From Phycisphaerales bacterium UBA4658 (GTDB taxonomy: Bacteria; Planctomycetota; Phycisphaerae; Phycisphaerales; UBA1924), in contig DHLW01000060.1 in assembly GCA_002405485.1 (NCBI GenBank), positions 1-52,197 on the forward strand: DNA of 52,197 nt. Reading direction: 5' to 3'. The notes under the pieces are model-generated. The model was not told the origin of the DNA. It made no database searches and saw nothing but the letters and a program-made list of their open reading frames with translations. This document shows, one piece after another, positions 8,447-17,096 of the stretch; positions within the stretch are counted from its first letter, which is position 1, and the number at the start of each line of letters is the position of its first letter. A program made the translations under genes and the position numbers.

Positions 8447-9733
8447 ATGCCCTTCACACTCAAGCCCGAGCACGGTTTCGGCGTCGACGTCGAGAAGACC
8501 GATTATCTCAAGCAGCACGTGGACACGGGCGAGCGATGGGTGCTGAACTTCGGGCCGCAGCATCCGGCGACGCACACGACGCTTCGGCTGGTGCTGGAGC
8601 TTGACGGCGAGCGGATCGCCCGCTGCACGCCGCACATCGGGTACTTGCACTCGGGCTTTGAGAAGCTCGGCGAGCATCTGGACTACAACCAGTACGTGAC
8701 GATCGTGTCGCGGATGGACTATCTGTCCCCGATCGCCAACGACATCTGCTGGCACCACGCGGTGGAGACGCTCTTTGGGATCGAGCTGACGCCGCGGTGC
8801 AAGGTTCTGCGGACGATCATGGCGGAGTTTGCCCGGATCCAGAATCACCTGCTGTGCGTCGGCGCGGCGGCGCTGGACCTCGGGGCGATCACGGGCTTCC
8901 TGTTCTGCTTCAATCCGCGCGAGCGCATCTACGACATCTGCGATTACATCAGCGGGCAGCGCTTCCACCCCGACTGGACCCGCGTCGGGGGGATCATGAA
9001 AGAGATTCCCGACGAGGCCGTGTTCGTCAAGCTCTGCAAGCAGGCCCTGGAGGACATCAAGAAGGCCATCGAGGAGACCGAGGGGCTGCTGAACCGCAAC
9101 CGCATCTTCATCGATCGCACGGCGGGAGTCGGGGTGATCGACAAGAAGGAAGCGATCGCCTGGTCGCTCACCGGTCCGATGGCGCGTGCCAGCGGCGTGG
9201 CCCGCGACCTGCGCAAGGACTTCCCGTATCTCTGCTACAAGGACAACTGGGACGGGCAGGGAGCGCGGGCAGTCGAGTTCAAGGTGCCTCTGGCCAACGA
9301 GGGCGACGCCTACGCCCGCTTCCGCGTGCGCGTGGAGGAGATCAAGCAGTCCCTGTTCATCCTCGAGCAGCTCGTGGACAACATCCCGGGCGGGCCCGTG
9401 GATGCGTTCAGCGACTCCAAGATGGTCAAGCCGCCCAAGAAGGACGTCTACGGCTCGATCGAGGGGCTGATCCAGCACTTCGAGCTCATCATGAGCAATC
9501 GCGGGTGGAACGCGCCGATCGCCGAGGCCTATGGCGCGATCGAGACCGCCAACGGCGAGCTTGGGTACTACATCGTGAGCGATGGCGGACCTCGGCCGTT
9601 CCGCGTGCGGACGCGGCCGCCGTGCTTCATCAACTACCAGGTGATGGCCAAGCTCACCGAGGGGCACATGCTCAGCGATGTTCCCGCGGTGATCGGCTCG
9701 ATCAACGTGGTGGCGGCGGAACTGGACCGGTAG
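8447..9733 (+). CDS. nuoD: NADH-quinone oxidoreductase subunit D
   Basis: The 428-aa product is the 49-kDa-type subunit of respiratory complex I, which forms part of the quinone-reduction site in the peripheral arm. Diagnostic blocks are NFGPQHPATH (34-43), HIGYLHSGFEKL (63-74), DYLSPIANDICW and RIQNHLLC, the RTAGVGVI/LTGPMARASG region, and the C-terminal DVPAVIGSINVVAAELDR. The length is usual for a stand-alone NuoD, not a NuoCD fusion. No other nuo gene is in the window, so the complex must be encoded in pieces. ATG 8447 is chosen over the open frame from 8408 because TAGCAT lies 8 nt upstream and the family N-terminus begins here. It converges with lepB. Confidence 0.96.
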   Translation: MPFTLKPEHGFGVDVEKTDYLKQHVDTGERWVLNFGPQHPATHTTLRLVLELDGERIARCTPHIGYLHSGFEKLGEHLDYNQYVTIVSRMDYLSPIANDICWHHAVETLFGIELTPRCKVLRTIMAEFARIQNHLLCVGAAALDLGAITGFLFCFNPRERIYDICDYISGQRFHPDWTRVGGIMKEIPDEAVFVKLCKQALEDIKKAIEETEGLLNRNRIFIDRTAGVGVIDKKEAIAWSLTGPMARASGVARDLRKDFPYLCYKDNWDGQGARAVEFKVPLANEGDAYARFRVRVEEIKQSLFILEQLVDNIPGGPVDAFSDSKMVKPPKKDVYGSIEGLIQHFELIMSNRGWNAPIAEAYGAIETANGELGYYIVSDGGPRPFRVRTRPPCFINYQVMAKLTEGHMLSDVPAVIGSINVVAAELDR

Positions 9734-9794
9734 GCGCCAAGGAGCGTGCATCTCGCTGCCGGGCTGAAAGCACTGTTCTGGCGGCTTGATGCTC

Positions 9795-10550
9795 TCAGTC
9801 CAGGCGTTGTCCGAACCGCTCCCACCTGGGCGCATAGCTCTCGCGCGGATCGACCGAGAGGGCCACGCCCGGGCATCGGCCGTAGATGTTCCGCAGCGGC
9901 ACGGTGCCGATGAATCGTGAGTCGTTGGACATGTCGCGGTGATCGCCCAGGACGAAGTACTCGTCCTTGGGAATGACGCGTTCGGCGAAGCTGCTGACGC
10001 TGGCCAGGCCGGGGGTGAGAGTGATGGCGTGGTCCTTGCCCGGGAGCCGCTCGCGTGCGAGGCGGACGGGGATGTCCTTTCCGCCCGGGAAGGGGGCCGA
10101 CGCGGCGGGGTCTGTGATCTCCCAGCTCATGGGCTCGCCGTTGATGAACAGCACGTTGTCACGCATCGCGATGCGGTCGCCGGGGAGGGCGACGATGCGT
10201 TTGACCAGCCGCGTGCCGTCGAGCGGGGAGGCGAAGGTGACGATGTCGCCGCGATCGGGCGTATCCCATCGGGCGATCCAGAACAGCGAGAAGGGCACGC
10301 GGAGCCCATAGGCGAGTTTGTGCACGTAGATGCGGTCGCCCTCGAGAATGGTCGGGCGCATGGAGCCGGTCGGGACGTCGTTCCAATCCGCGATCGAAGA
10401 CCGGATGGGCGCCATGATGGCGAGCACGAGGCAGAGGGGATAGATCCACTCGCGGAGGATCCGCTCCCCCAGTGAGCGACCCTGCCCTTTGCAGGTCGAG
10501 CGTTCGCCGAGCCGGGAGAGGAGCACGCTGAACGGGCGGATCTTGATCAT
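9795..10550 (-). CDS. lepB: Signal peptidase I
   Basis: The 251-aa inner-membrane protease removes signal peptides from exported proteins; the window itself encodes many such substrates. Near the N-terminus a hydrophobic anchor (WIYPLCLVLAIMAPI, 35-49) is followed by the catalytic serine box VPTGSMRPTI (Ser63) and the general-base lysine in RLVKRIVALPGD (Lys117). The box D/E region GDHRDMSNDSRFIG lies near the C-terminus. The reading frame stays open far upstream, across trpS in antisense, but that part has no signal peptidase similarity, so the ATG at 10550 is taken as the start. It is divergent from trpS with a 234-nt gap and convergent with nuoD. Confidence 0.94.
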   Translation of the reverse strand: MIKIRPFSVLLSRLGERSTCKGQGRSLGERILREWIYPLCLVLAIMAPIRSSIADWNDVPTGSMRPTILEGDRIYVHKLAYGLRVPFSLFWIARWDTPDRGDIVTFASPLDGTRLVKRIVALPGDRIAMRDNVLFINGEPMSWEITDPAASAPFPGGKDIPVRLARERLPGKDHAITLTPGLASVSSFAERVIPKDEYFVLGDHRDMSNDSRFIGTVPLRNIYGRCPGVALSVDPRESYAPRWERFGQRLD

Positions 10551-10771
10551 GTCGGGATGCTCGGACCGGGGCTTCGTGGCGCGTTGTCGGCGTTCGGACG
10601 CGTGTCGGAAGCCGAGCGTGACGTGCAGGAGAGAGTCTGCCCCGGTGGTACGCCCGGGCCAGTGATGCGGGTTCGATCGATGGGTCCGAGAATCCGAAGC
10701 GCCCGCGCAAGCGGCACGGGCGGCACGACCCGACGCGCGATCCGCGGCCCGATCGGTCGGGTTGGCGGGTC

Positions 10772-10777
10772 TAACCT
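10772..10777 (+). promoter_or_regulatory. -10-like TAACCT, leaderless type
   Basis: TAACCT ends 7 nt before the trpS ATG at 10785. No Shine-Dalgarno sequence is present in the 7 nt. Confidence 0.5.
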
Positions 10778-10784
10778 CCTCTCC

Positions 10785-11849
10785 ATGACCACCGTCAAGC
10801 CCCGCATCCTGACCGGCGACACGCCCACGGCGACGGGCCTGCACCTCGGGCACTTCGTCGGGTCGCTGGAGAATCGGCTGAGATTGCAGGACCAGTACGA
10901 CTGCTACTTTCTGATCGCCAACGTGCACGCGTTCACGACACTGAGCGACAAGCCCGAGCAGATCCGGGCCAACACGATCGGGATCGTGAAGGACTGGCTG
11001 GCGGTGGGGCTCGATCCGGAGAAGTCGACGTTCGTGCTGCAGAGCGAGATCCCGGCGATCGCCGAGCTCACGTTCCTGTTTGCCATGCTGCTTCCGTTCA
11101 ACAAGGTCATGCGCAATCCGACGCTCAAGACCGAGATCGAGAGCAAAGGGCTGGGCGACACGTACCCGTTCGGGTTTCCGATGTACGCGGTGGGTCAGTG
11201 CGCCGACATCCTGGCGTTTCGGCCGGAGCTCGTGCCCGTCGGCGAGGATCAGGAGGCCCACATCGAGATGTGCCGGGACGTCGCGCTGAAGTTCAACCAG
11301 ATGTACTGCGGCGTGGGCAACCGCGTGCCCGCCGATGAGCACGCCAAGGCGGGCGGCGTGTTCCCTGTGCCCAAGGCCAAGATCGGGCGGATCGCGCGGC
11401 TGGTGGGCACCGACGGCGTGCAGAAGATGAGCAAGTCGCTGAACAACGCCATCTTCCTGTACGACGAGCCCAAGCAGGTGCAGAAGAAGATCAACTCGAT
11501 CAACATGGGCCGCCCGACGATGACGAGCCCGATCCCCGAGAACCACGTGCTGCTGCAGTACGTCGACGCGTTCATCGGGGGCGAGCGAGCGGAACAGATC
11601 CGGGCCGACTACGTGCAGGGCAAAGAGGTCAAGGACGGCGTGATCAAGGCCGAGCTGGGCGAGGCGATCAACACGCTGCTCACGCCGATGCGGGAGCGCC
11701 GGGCGAGGTACGAAGGGCCGGCGGGAGACGACCTGGTCCTGGACATCATCCGAACGGGCGTGCGCAAGGCCAACGCCGTCGCCGAGGAGACCCTCTACGC
11801 CGCGAAGAAGGCGATGCGGATCGATTTTGGGACGCGAAAACTGGTCTAG
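10785..11849 (+). CDS. trpS: Tryptophan--tRNA ligase
   Basis: The 354-aa class I synthetase charges tRNA-Trp. The HIGH-equivalent motif is ATGLHLGHFVG (LHLGH at 19-23) and the KMSKS loop is intact at 214-218 (VQKMSKSLNN). DTYPFGFPMYAVGQCADIL and VGEDQEAHIEM line the tryptophan/adenylate pocket as in bacterial TrpRS. Length is normal. The start at ATG 10785 follows a TAACCT hexamer and fits the family N-terminus, whereas the open frame to 10557 does not. The TAG stop codon (11847-11849) is inside the left terminal inverted repeat of the small element at 11846-11982, so the element may have set or slightly altered the C-terminus. Confidence 0.96.
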   Translation: MTTVKPRILTGDTPTATGLHLGHFVGSLENRLRLQDQYDCYFLIANVHAFTTLSDKPEQIRANTIGIVKDWLAVGLDPEKSTFVLQSEIPAIAELTFLFAMLLPFNKVMRNPTLKTEIESKGLGDTYPFGFPMYAVGQCADILAFRPELVPVGEDQEAHIEMCRDVALKFNQMYCGVGNRVPADEHAKAGGVFPVPKAKIGRIARLVGTDGVQKMSKSLNNAIFLYDEPKQVQKKINSINMGRPTMTSPIPENHVLLQYVDAFIGGERAEQIRADYVQGKEVKDGVIKAELGEAINTLLTPMRERRARYEGPAGDDLVLDIIRTGVRKANAVAEETLYAAKKAMRIDFGTRKLV

Positions 11850-11982
11850 CAGGCTGTTGAAATAGGCTTTGACGAGCTTCTTCCGAGCCATTCCAGACCG
11901 TTTTCTGCCCGTTAGACCCGGGTACGAGGGCCGGAAAGTCGGGCGGTTCAGTAGCCGGATCGGTTTTTCAACAGCCTGCTAG
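11846..11982. mobile_element. 137-bp MITE-like element with 17-bp perfect terminal inverted repeats
   Basis: The left end CTAGCAGGCTGTTGAAA (11846-11862) is the exact reverse complement of the right end TTTCAACAGCCTGCTAG (11966-11982). The 103-nt interior has no gene of its own. Size and terminal repeats fit a non-autonomous MITE or a repetitive inverted-repeat element. Both ends carry the palindrome CTAG, which could be a 4-bp target duplication or part of the repeat; one copy alone cannot decide. The left repeat contains the trpS stop codon. No transposase is present, and the parental family was not identified. Confidence 0.7.
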
Positions 11983-12041
11983 TCCGCACGGAGTCCTTCT
12001 TGGGCAGAGGGATCTCTGGCATAGGGTGTTTGGGTTGCCGA

Positions 12042-12047
12042 TAGAAT
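12042..12047 (+). promoter_or_regulatory. -10-like TAGAAT, leaderless type
   Basis: TAGAAT ends 8 nt before the cysS ATG at 12056; no ribosome binding site lies between. It is 60 nt past the end of the inverted-repeat element. Confidence 0.5.
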
Positions 12048-12055
12048 CGCGGCCC

Positions 12056-13690
12056 ATGCCTCTCACGCTCTACAACACGCTGACCCGTCGCCTTGAACCG
12101 CTGCGTCCGCGCGATCCGCGGCGGGTGACGTTCTACACCTGCGGGCCGCCCGTCTATGACGACGCGCACATCGGGAACTTCCGGTCGTTTCTCGCCGCCG
12201 ACGTGCTGAGGCGGTTTGTCGAGAGCCCGCTGTGCGAGCTTGAGGGCATCGGGCCCGGGCCGCGGACGGTCGTGCATGTGATGAACATCACCGACGTCGG
12301 GCACATGACCGACGACGACCAGGCCGACGGCGGGGGCGAGGACAAGATGGCCGTCGCCGGTCGGCGATTGCTGGAGCAGAAGAAATCGGGCAAGCTCCCT
12401 GCCGGTGTCGCGCTGGATCCGAACAATCCGTACGACATCGCCCGCTTCTACACCATGCGTTTCCTGGATGACGCGAAGAAGCTCGGGCTGAAGGTGGCCA
12501 TCGAGCAGGAGCGGGATCCGACGCTCATGCCGCGGGCCACGGCGAACGTGCCCGGGATGATCGCGCTCGTCGGCACGCTCATCGAGCGCGGGCACGCGTA
12601 CGTGGTGGGCTCCGCGGGATCCAGAGTCGTGTACTTCCACGTGCCCTCGTTCCAGGCCTACGGGGCCCTCAGCGGGAACACGCTGGACGCTCTGCGCGAG
12701 GGCGCAGGTGGGCGCGTCGCCAGCGAGAACCAGTCGGGCAAGAGGCACCCCGCCGACTTCCTGCTCTGGAAAGAGGACTCAACTCACGTCATGAAGTGGG
12801 ACTCGCCTTGGGGCGCCGGGTATCCGGGGTGGCACATCGAGTGCTCGGTGATGTCCGCCGCCCGGCTGTGCGGCGAGTCGGGCGTGCTCGACCCGGACGC
12901 GCTCGTGCGGCTGCGGGTTCCCGATGCGCACCCGATCATCGACATCCACTCCGGCGGTGAGGACAACATCTTCCCGCACCACGAGTGCGAGATCGCCCAG
13001 TCGGCGTGCGCGTTCAACACCAGTCACGCCGGCCCATACGCGGGCATGTGGTTCCATCCGCGCTTCCTGTTTGTCGAGGGGGCGAAGATGAGCAAGAGCA
13101 AGGGCAACTTCTTCACCGCGCGGCAGTTGTACTCGCCCGCCCCCGATGGCAAGGGCATCGAGCCGGCCGCCATCCGCCTTGAGCTCATCCGCACCCACTA
13201 CCGCTCCAACGCGAACTTCACCGAGCAGGGGCTGAGAGACTCGGCCCGCATGGTGGAGCGCTGGCGACGCTTCCGGGATGCCGCCCTCGCCGGGCGCGGC
13301 GAGGGCGATGCCGGCGCGCGCAGGGCCTGCCGGGACGCGTTCGCCGCCGCGCTCCAGGAAGACCTGAACATCGCCGGTGCGCTCGGAGAGCTCAACGGGT
13401 GGATCGGCCGGGTGGAGGCGCCCGTGCCCGCCGACGCGGCCCTGCTCCGCGAGATCGACGCGGTGCTCGGCGTGCTGGAGCTGGAACCGCCCAGCAGCGC
13501 GCAGACCGACATCGGCGTGTTCATCGGATGCGAGGCGGATCCGGCGGTGCTCGCCAAGCTCAACGAGCGAGTCGCCGCCAAGAAGGCCAAGGACTTCGCC
13601 CGCTCCGACGCCATCCGTGCCGAGCTTGCGGGCATGGGGTATCAGATCAAGGACGTGGCGGGAGGCAAGGTCGAAGTGCGGCGCGGGTGA
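12056..13690 (+). CDS. cysS: Cysteine--tRNA ligase
   Basis: The 544-aa class I synthetase charges tRNA-Cys. The substrate-binding zinc is bound by Cys29 (FYTCGPPVYD), the Cys and His of GWHIECS, and the HSGGEDNIFPHHECE region. The HIGH motif reads HIGN (38-41) and KMSKS is at 344-348 (GAKMSKSKGNFF). The C-terminal domain contains an ARSDAIRAEL-type helix (FARSDAIRAELAGMGY), typical of CysRS. The protein is longer than the roughly 460-residue norm; part of the excess is a Gly/Asp-rich and Lys-rich insertion around residues 85-130. It follows trpS on the same strand but has its own promoter-like site and an intervening element, so the two are probably separate transcripts. Confidence 0.95.
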   Translation: MPLTLYNTLTRRLEPLRPRDPRRVTFYTCGPPVYDDAHIGNFRSFLAADVLRRFVESPLCELEGIGPGPRTVVHVMNITDVGHMTDDDQADGGGEDKMAVAGRRLLEQKKSGKLPAGVALDPNNPYDIARFYTMRFLDDAKKLGLKVAIEQERDPTLMPRATANVPGMIALVGTLIERGHAYVVGSAGSRVVYFHVPSFQAYGALSGNTLDALREGAGGRVASENQSGKRHPADFLLWKEDSTHVMKWDSPWGAGYPGWHIECSVMSAARLCGESGVLDPDALVRLRVPDAHPIIDIHSGGEDNIFPHHECEIAQSACAFNTSHAGPYAGMWFHPRFLFVEGAKMSKSKGNFFTARQLYSPAPDGKGIEPAAIRLELIRTHYRSNANFTEQGLRDSARMVERWRRFRDAALAGRGEGDAGARRACRDAFAAALQEDLNIAGALGELNGWIGRVEAPVPADAALLREIDAVLGVLELEPPSSAQTDIGVFIGCEADPAVLAKLNERVAAKKAKDFARSDAIRAELAGMGYQIKDVAGGKVEVRRG

Positions 13691-13749
13691 GCGATGGGCG
13701 ACTTCGCCGCCCGGGGCGGGCAAAACTCGCCCCGACCGATGCCGAACAC

Positions 13750-13755
13750 TAACCT
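13750..13755 (+). promoter_or_regulatory. -10-like TAACCT, leaderless type
   Basis: TAACCT ends 5 nt before ATG 13761. Confidence 0.4.
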
Positions 13756-13760
13756 TGACC

Positions 13761-14696
13761 ATGTCGCAGAACCCCTACGCGCAGTTTGGACAGCAAGGCG
13801 GACAGTTCGGGCGGGAGGATCTGGAGCCGCTCACTTCACGCACGAGCATCATGGCGGTGATGTCGCTGGTGCTCGGGATCATCGCGGTGATCCCGGGCGT
13901 GTGCTGCATTCCCGGGCCAGGCGCGGTCGCCGTGATCCTCGGCGGGCTCGCGGCCCTGTTCATCGGTCGGTCCATGGGTCGGCTGTCGGGCATGGGCCTG
14001 GCGATCACCGGGATCGTGCTGGGGCTCCTGGCCAGCGTGTTCAGCGTGTTCGTGCTCATCGGTGCGTCCAATGCGAACAAGGAGCTGGGCGGCCAGTTCT
14101 TCAAGCCCGCGGCCCAGACCTTCAAGAAGCTCGATTCGGGCGACATCGCCGGCTTCCGCGGATCGCTCACCCCGGCCGCCGCCGCCAAGCTCACCGACGA
14201 GCAGATCACCGACTTCGTCGCCCGCTATCAGACCGAGGTGGGTTCGTTCCAGAAAGCGCCTGAGGACCTCATCGAGATGGTCTCGGCGTTCATGAAGATG
14301 GCCAGCAACCAGAATCAGGCGGCGACCAATCAGCGGATCGGTCAGCAGTCTCAGAACTTCATCCCGATGCCCTCGGAGTTCAGCCGCGGCAACGCGGTGA
14401 TCCTGATGCTGTTTGATCCGCAGGCGATGACGAAGATGGGATCCGGGGCAACGCCCGGCACGCTGGGTCCGATCGCCGTGAACTTCTGCGTGCTGACGAT
14501 GGACGGCAAGGAAGTCTGGCTGTGGGACGAGGCCGAGTCGCGCAAGCTCATGTCCGGCCCGGGCATGCCGCCCTCGCCGGCCACTCCGCCTTCTGGCGCC
14601 CTCCCCGGGGGGGCCCAGCCGGGGCCGGACGCGTCATCGGGCCCGGATGCGGCGCCGACGCCGCCGGCGGCGCCCGAACCCAAGCCGGCGCCCTGA
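13761..14696 (+). CDS. DUF4190-like membrane protein, 311 aa
   Basis: After a Gln/Gly-rich N-terminus (MSQNPYAQFGQQGGQFG) come two adjacent membrane segments: SIMAVMSLVLGIIAVIPG and, after a Gly/Ala hairpin and the SMGRLSGMGLAITGIVLG turn, LLASVFSVFVLIGA. This two-helix layout resembles DUF4190 proteins. The rest is exported or cytoplasmic, alpha-rich (FKKLDSGDIAGFRGSL, TDEQITDFVARYQTEVGSF) and ends in a Pro/Ala-rich tail. It lies 46 nt upstream of the MlaF-like ATPase and may belong to that lipid-transport group, but it does not look like an MlaE permease, which has five or six helices. Function unknown. Confidence 0.8.
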   Translation: MSQNPYAQFGQQGGQFGREDLEPLTSRTSIMAVMSLVLGIIAVIPGVCCIPGPGAVAVILGGLAALFIGRSMGRLSGMGLAITGIVLGLLASVFSVFVLIGASNANKELGGQFFKPAAQTFKKLDSGDIAGFRGSLTPAAAAKLTDEQITDFVARYQTEVGSFQKAPEDLIEMVSAFMKMASNQNQAATNQRIGQQSQNFIPMPSEFSRGNAVILMLFDPQAMTKMGSGATPGTLGPIAVNFCVLTMDGKEVWLWDEAESRKLMSGPGMPPSPATPPSGALPGGAQPGPDASSGPDAAPTPPAAPEPKPAP

Positions 14697-14728
14697 TCCG
14701 TGTTGGGATCGAGATCGGCGTGCGCCGC

Positions 14729-14734
14729 TACAGT
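14729..14734 (+). promoter_or_regulatory. -10-like TACAGT, leaderless type
   Basis: TACAGT ends 8 nt before ATG 14743. Confidence 0.4.
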
Positions 14735-14742
14735 GGCTCTCC

Positions 14743-15717
14743 ATGCAGACGTTGGGTCAACAGGATGACGCCCGGCAGCCGGAGCAGTCCGCCTTGGACG
14801 CGGGCGACGTGCTGATTTCCTGCCGGAACGTGGTCAAGCGTTTCGACAGCCGAACGGTGCTCGACGGGGTGAGCTTCAACGTTCGCGCCGGGGAGACGAT
14901 GGTGATCATGGGCGGTTCGGGCTGCGGCAAGAGCACGCTGCTGCGATGCATGATCGGGTCGCACGCGATCGACGACGGGCGGATCGAGCTGTTCGGGCAG
15001 AACATCTGCGCGCTGAACCCTGAGCAGATGGATGACGTGCGGAAGAACTTCGGGATTCTCTTTCAGTCCGGCGCGCTGTTCAACTCCATGACCGTCGCCG
15101 AGAACGTGGCGCTTCCGCTGCAGGAGCACACGGATCTGGATCCCAGCACCATCGAGATCATGGTGAAGATCAAGCTGGAGCTGGTCGGGCTGCGCGAGCA
15201 CGCCGACAAGTTCCCGGCGCAGATCTCGGGGGGGATGAAGAAGCGGGCTGGGTTGGCGCGGGCTTTGGCGCTTGATCCGCGGATCCTGTTCTATGACGAG
15301 CCCTCGGCGGGGCTGGATCCGGTCACCAGCGCCGAGATCGACCGCCTGATCGTCGGGCTGACGCGCAAGGTCGGGGTCACGAGCGTCGTCGTGACCCACG
15401 AGATGGACTCGGCGTTCACGATCGCCGACCGCATGGTCATGCTCGACAAGGGTCGCGTGCTTCGGGAGGGTTCGCGGGAGATGTTCGATGATCTCCGCAG
15501 GCTCCCCGAGGACCGGGCGGCGGATCTGCCGGAGGAGGACCGGCTGATCCGGCAGTTCCTGCGCGGCGACGCCGAGGGGCCCATCACAGAGCGCAAAGCC
15601 GCCACGAGCTACGCCGAGGACCTGCTCCGTCAGCCCGAGACCGCCAAGCCGATCGGCCCGAGTATCGAGGCGACCCGCGGGTGGGGCTTCAGACGGCGCA
15701 AAGACCAGCTACCCTGA
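14743..15717 (+). CDS. MlaF-like ABC transporter ATP-binding protein
   Basis: The 324-aa ATPase belongs to the MlaF/Ttg2A branch that powers MCE-type lipid transport between the envelope membranes. Walker A is GGSGCGKST (57-65), Q-loop Gln108 (LFQSGALFNSMTV, a strongly MlaF-like sequence), signature ISGGMKKR (161-168), Walker B LFYDEP (182-187) with the MlaF-type SAGLDPVTS D-loop, and switch His219 (VTHEMDSA). The C-terminal 70 residues are a charged tail not present in short family members. The gene sits 6 nt before the MlaD-like gene, so co-transcription is likely. No MlaE permease is encoded in the window, although mlaE normally adjoins mlaF. Confidence 0.92.
   Translation: MQTLGQQDDARQPEQSALDAGDVLISCRNVVKRFDSRTVLDGVSFNVRAGETMVIMGGSGCGKSTLLRCMIGSHAIDDGRIELFGQNICALNPEQMDDVRKNFGILFQSGALFNSMTVAENVALPLQEHTDLDPSTIEIMVKIKLELVGLREHADKFPAQISGGMKKRAGLARALALDPRILFYDEPSAGLDPVTSAEIDRLIVGLTRKVGVTSVVVTHEMDSAFTIADRMVMLDKGRVLREGSREMFDDLRRLPEDRAADLPEEDRLIRQFLRGDAEGPITERKAATSYAEDLLRQPETAKPIGPSIEATRGWGFRRRKDQLP
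15710..15715 (+). promoter_or_regulatory. -10-like TACCCT before the MCE gene
   Basis: TACCCT ends 8 nt before ATG 15724 and overlaps the end of the ATPase gene. Because the two genes are 6 nt apart this may be an internal promoter or chance. Confidence 0.25.
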
Positions 15718-15723
15718 GCGGAC

Positions 15724-17043
15724 ATGAGCGCCAGTCGCGGATCCAGAAACAACGTCCTTGCGGGCATCTTCGTGCTCGTCAGCGTCGTGCTGACGGTGGT
15801 GGTCGTCACCATTCTCTCCAACATCGGCGAGCGGCTCCAGCCCCGGCACACCTACATCGTCCGTTTCTCCGTCGTGGACGGGGCCGAAGGGCTCGATCGC
15901 GGCGCGGCGGTGAAGATCGGGGGGCAGCGTGTCGGGCGGGTGGACTCCACGCGATTCGTGAGCAACCCCGTCACCGGCGAGCCCGAGTTCGTCGACGTCG
16001 AGATCGAGATTCCGACCTCATTCAAGCTCTTCACAGACGCCGACGTGCAGCTCATCCGTCCGCTGCTGGGCTCGGGCAGCACGATCAACATCGTCGCGTT
16101 CACGGGCATGGCGCAGGTGGATGGCAAGTTCATCGGCCCGCCAAGGCCCCTGCTCCCGGGCGACACGGTCATGGGCCGGCTTGGTGCGCCGGGGTTCATC
16201 GCGCAGAGCGACTACGCACGCATCCAGTCGATCATCGCCCGCGTCGATCGCATCACCGAAGAGGTCGAGCCGCGCGTCGGCTCGATCATGACCAACGCCG
16301 ACGCCGCCGTCGCCGACGTCCGTGCGATCACCGGCGACGCCCGCAAGGCCTGGCCAGAGTGGGAGAAGCGCGTCACCGACGTGCTCGCCCGCTTCGACAA
16401 GGCCAGCGAGCCCTTTGAGCAGATCGTCAGGAACGTCAGCGACACCAGCGTGTCCATCAAGGACGGCGTCGCCGAGTTACGAGATCTGCTCGCCCGCGGC
16501 CGAGCCGCCATCGACGAGAACCGCGCATCCCTGGATCAGATCGTCGAGAACGTCCGTCAGCTCACGAACAAGGCCAACACCGAGGCCTATGACCAGGTGC
16601 TCGCCGCCGTCAAGACCGCCCAGGAGACGCTCGACTCGGCCCGGTCCGCGGCGGGCCAGGTCGATGAGCTGCTGGCTCGCACCGCTCCCGACGTCACCGA
16701 GATCGTCACCAGCGCCGCACTCGCCGCCAATCAGCTCAAGCTCGCCACCGTCGAGATCCGGTCCGCCCCTTGGCGACTGCTCTATCAGCCCACCAAGAAG
16801 GAACTGGAGAACGAACTCCTGTACAACTCGGTGCGTCAGTACTCGGCCGCCGTCGGGGAGCTGCGTCAGGCCGCCGACGCCCTTCGTTCGGTTGCTGAAC
16901 GGGCCGGGGCATCCAGCACGGCCCTTGGCGTCACAGACAAGGCCGCACTGGAAGCGTTGAACGCGAAACTCCAGGAGGCGTTCGACAAATACCAGGAGCA
17001 GGAGCGTGCGTTCCTCGAGCGGTGGAGCAAGGCCAAGCCCTGA
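15724..17043 (+). CDS. MlaD family (MCE domain) protein
   Basis: The 439-aa protein has one N-terminal membrane anchor (VLAGIFVLVSVVLTVVVVTIL) and then an MCE domain (about 38-130): YIVRFSVVDGAEGLDRGAAV, KIGGQRVGRVDS and LIRPLLGSGSTINIVAF. In characterised systems MCE domains form hexameric rings in the periplasm that carry phospholipids. The remaining 300 residues are helical and repeat-like (IVRNVSDTSVSIKDGVAEL, ASLDQIVENVRQL, AAVKTAQETLDSARSAAGQV), predicted coiled coil, as in needle-forming MCE proteins. It directly follows the MlaF-like ATPase gene and precedes a secreted hydrolase gene. Confidence 0.9.
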   Translation: MSASRGSRNNVLAGIFVLVSVVLTVVVVTILSNIGERLQPRHTYIVRFSVVDGAEGLDRGAAVKIGGQRVGRVDSTRFVSNPVTGEPEFVDVEIEIPTSFKLFTDADVQLIRPLLGSGSTINIVAFTGMAQVDGKFIGPPRPLLPGDTVMGRLGAPGFIAQSDYARIQSIIARVDRITEEVEPRVGSIMTNADAAVADVRAITGDARKAWPEWEKRVTDVLARFDKASEPFEQIVRNVSDTSVSIKDGVAELRDLLARGRAAIDENRASLDQIVENVRQLTNKANTEAYDQVLAAVKTAQETLDSARSAAGQVDELLARTAPDVTEIVTSAALAANQLKLATVEIRSAPWRLLYQPTKKELENELLYNSVRQYSAAVGELRQAADALRSVAERAGASSTALGVTDKAALEALNAKLQEAFDKYQEQERAFLERWSKAKP

Positions 17044-17096
17044 CCCCCGCCGCTCGCGTCCACCAGGCGGTTTCACCCGCGGAAAGGCGCGACAAC

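Noticed and set aside
9795..11891. A 698-codon minus-strand frame extending lepB across trpS
   Set aside because: Only the last 251 codons match signal peptidase I. The rest is antisense to trpS, which has all its motifs on the plus strand.
10551..12055. Operon of lepB, trpS and cysS
   Set aside because: lepB is on the other strand, and trpS and cysS are separated by the inverted-repeat element and each has its own promoter-like site.
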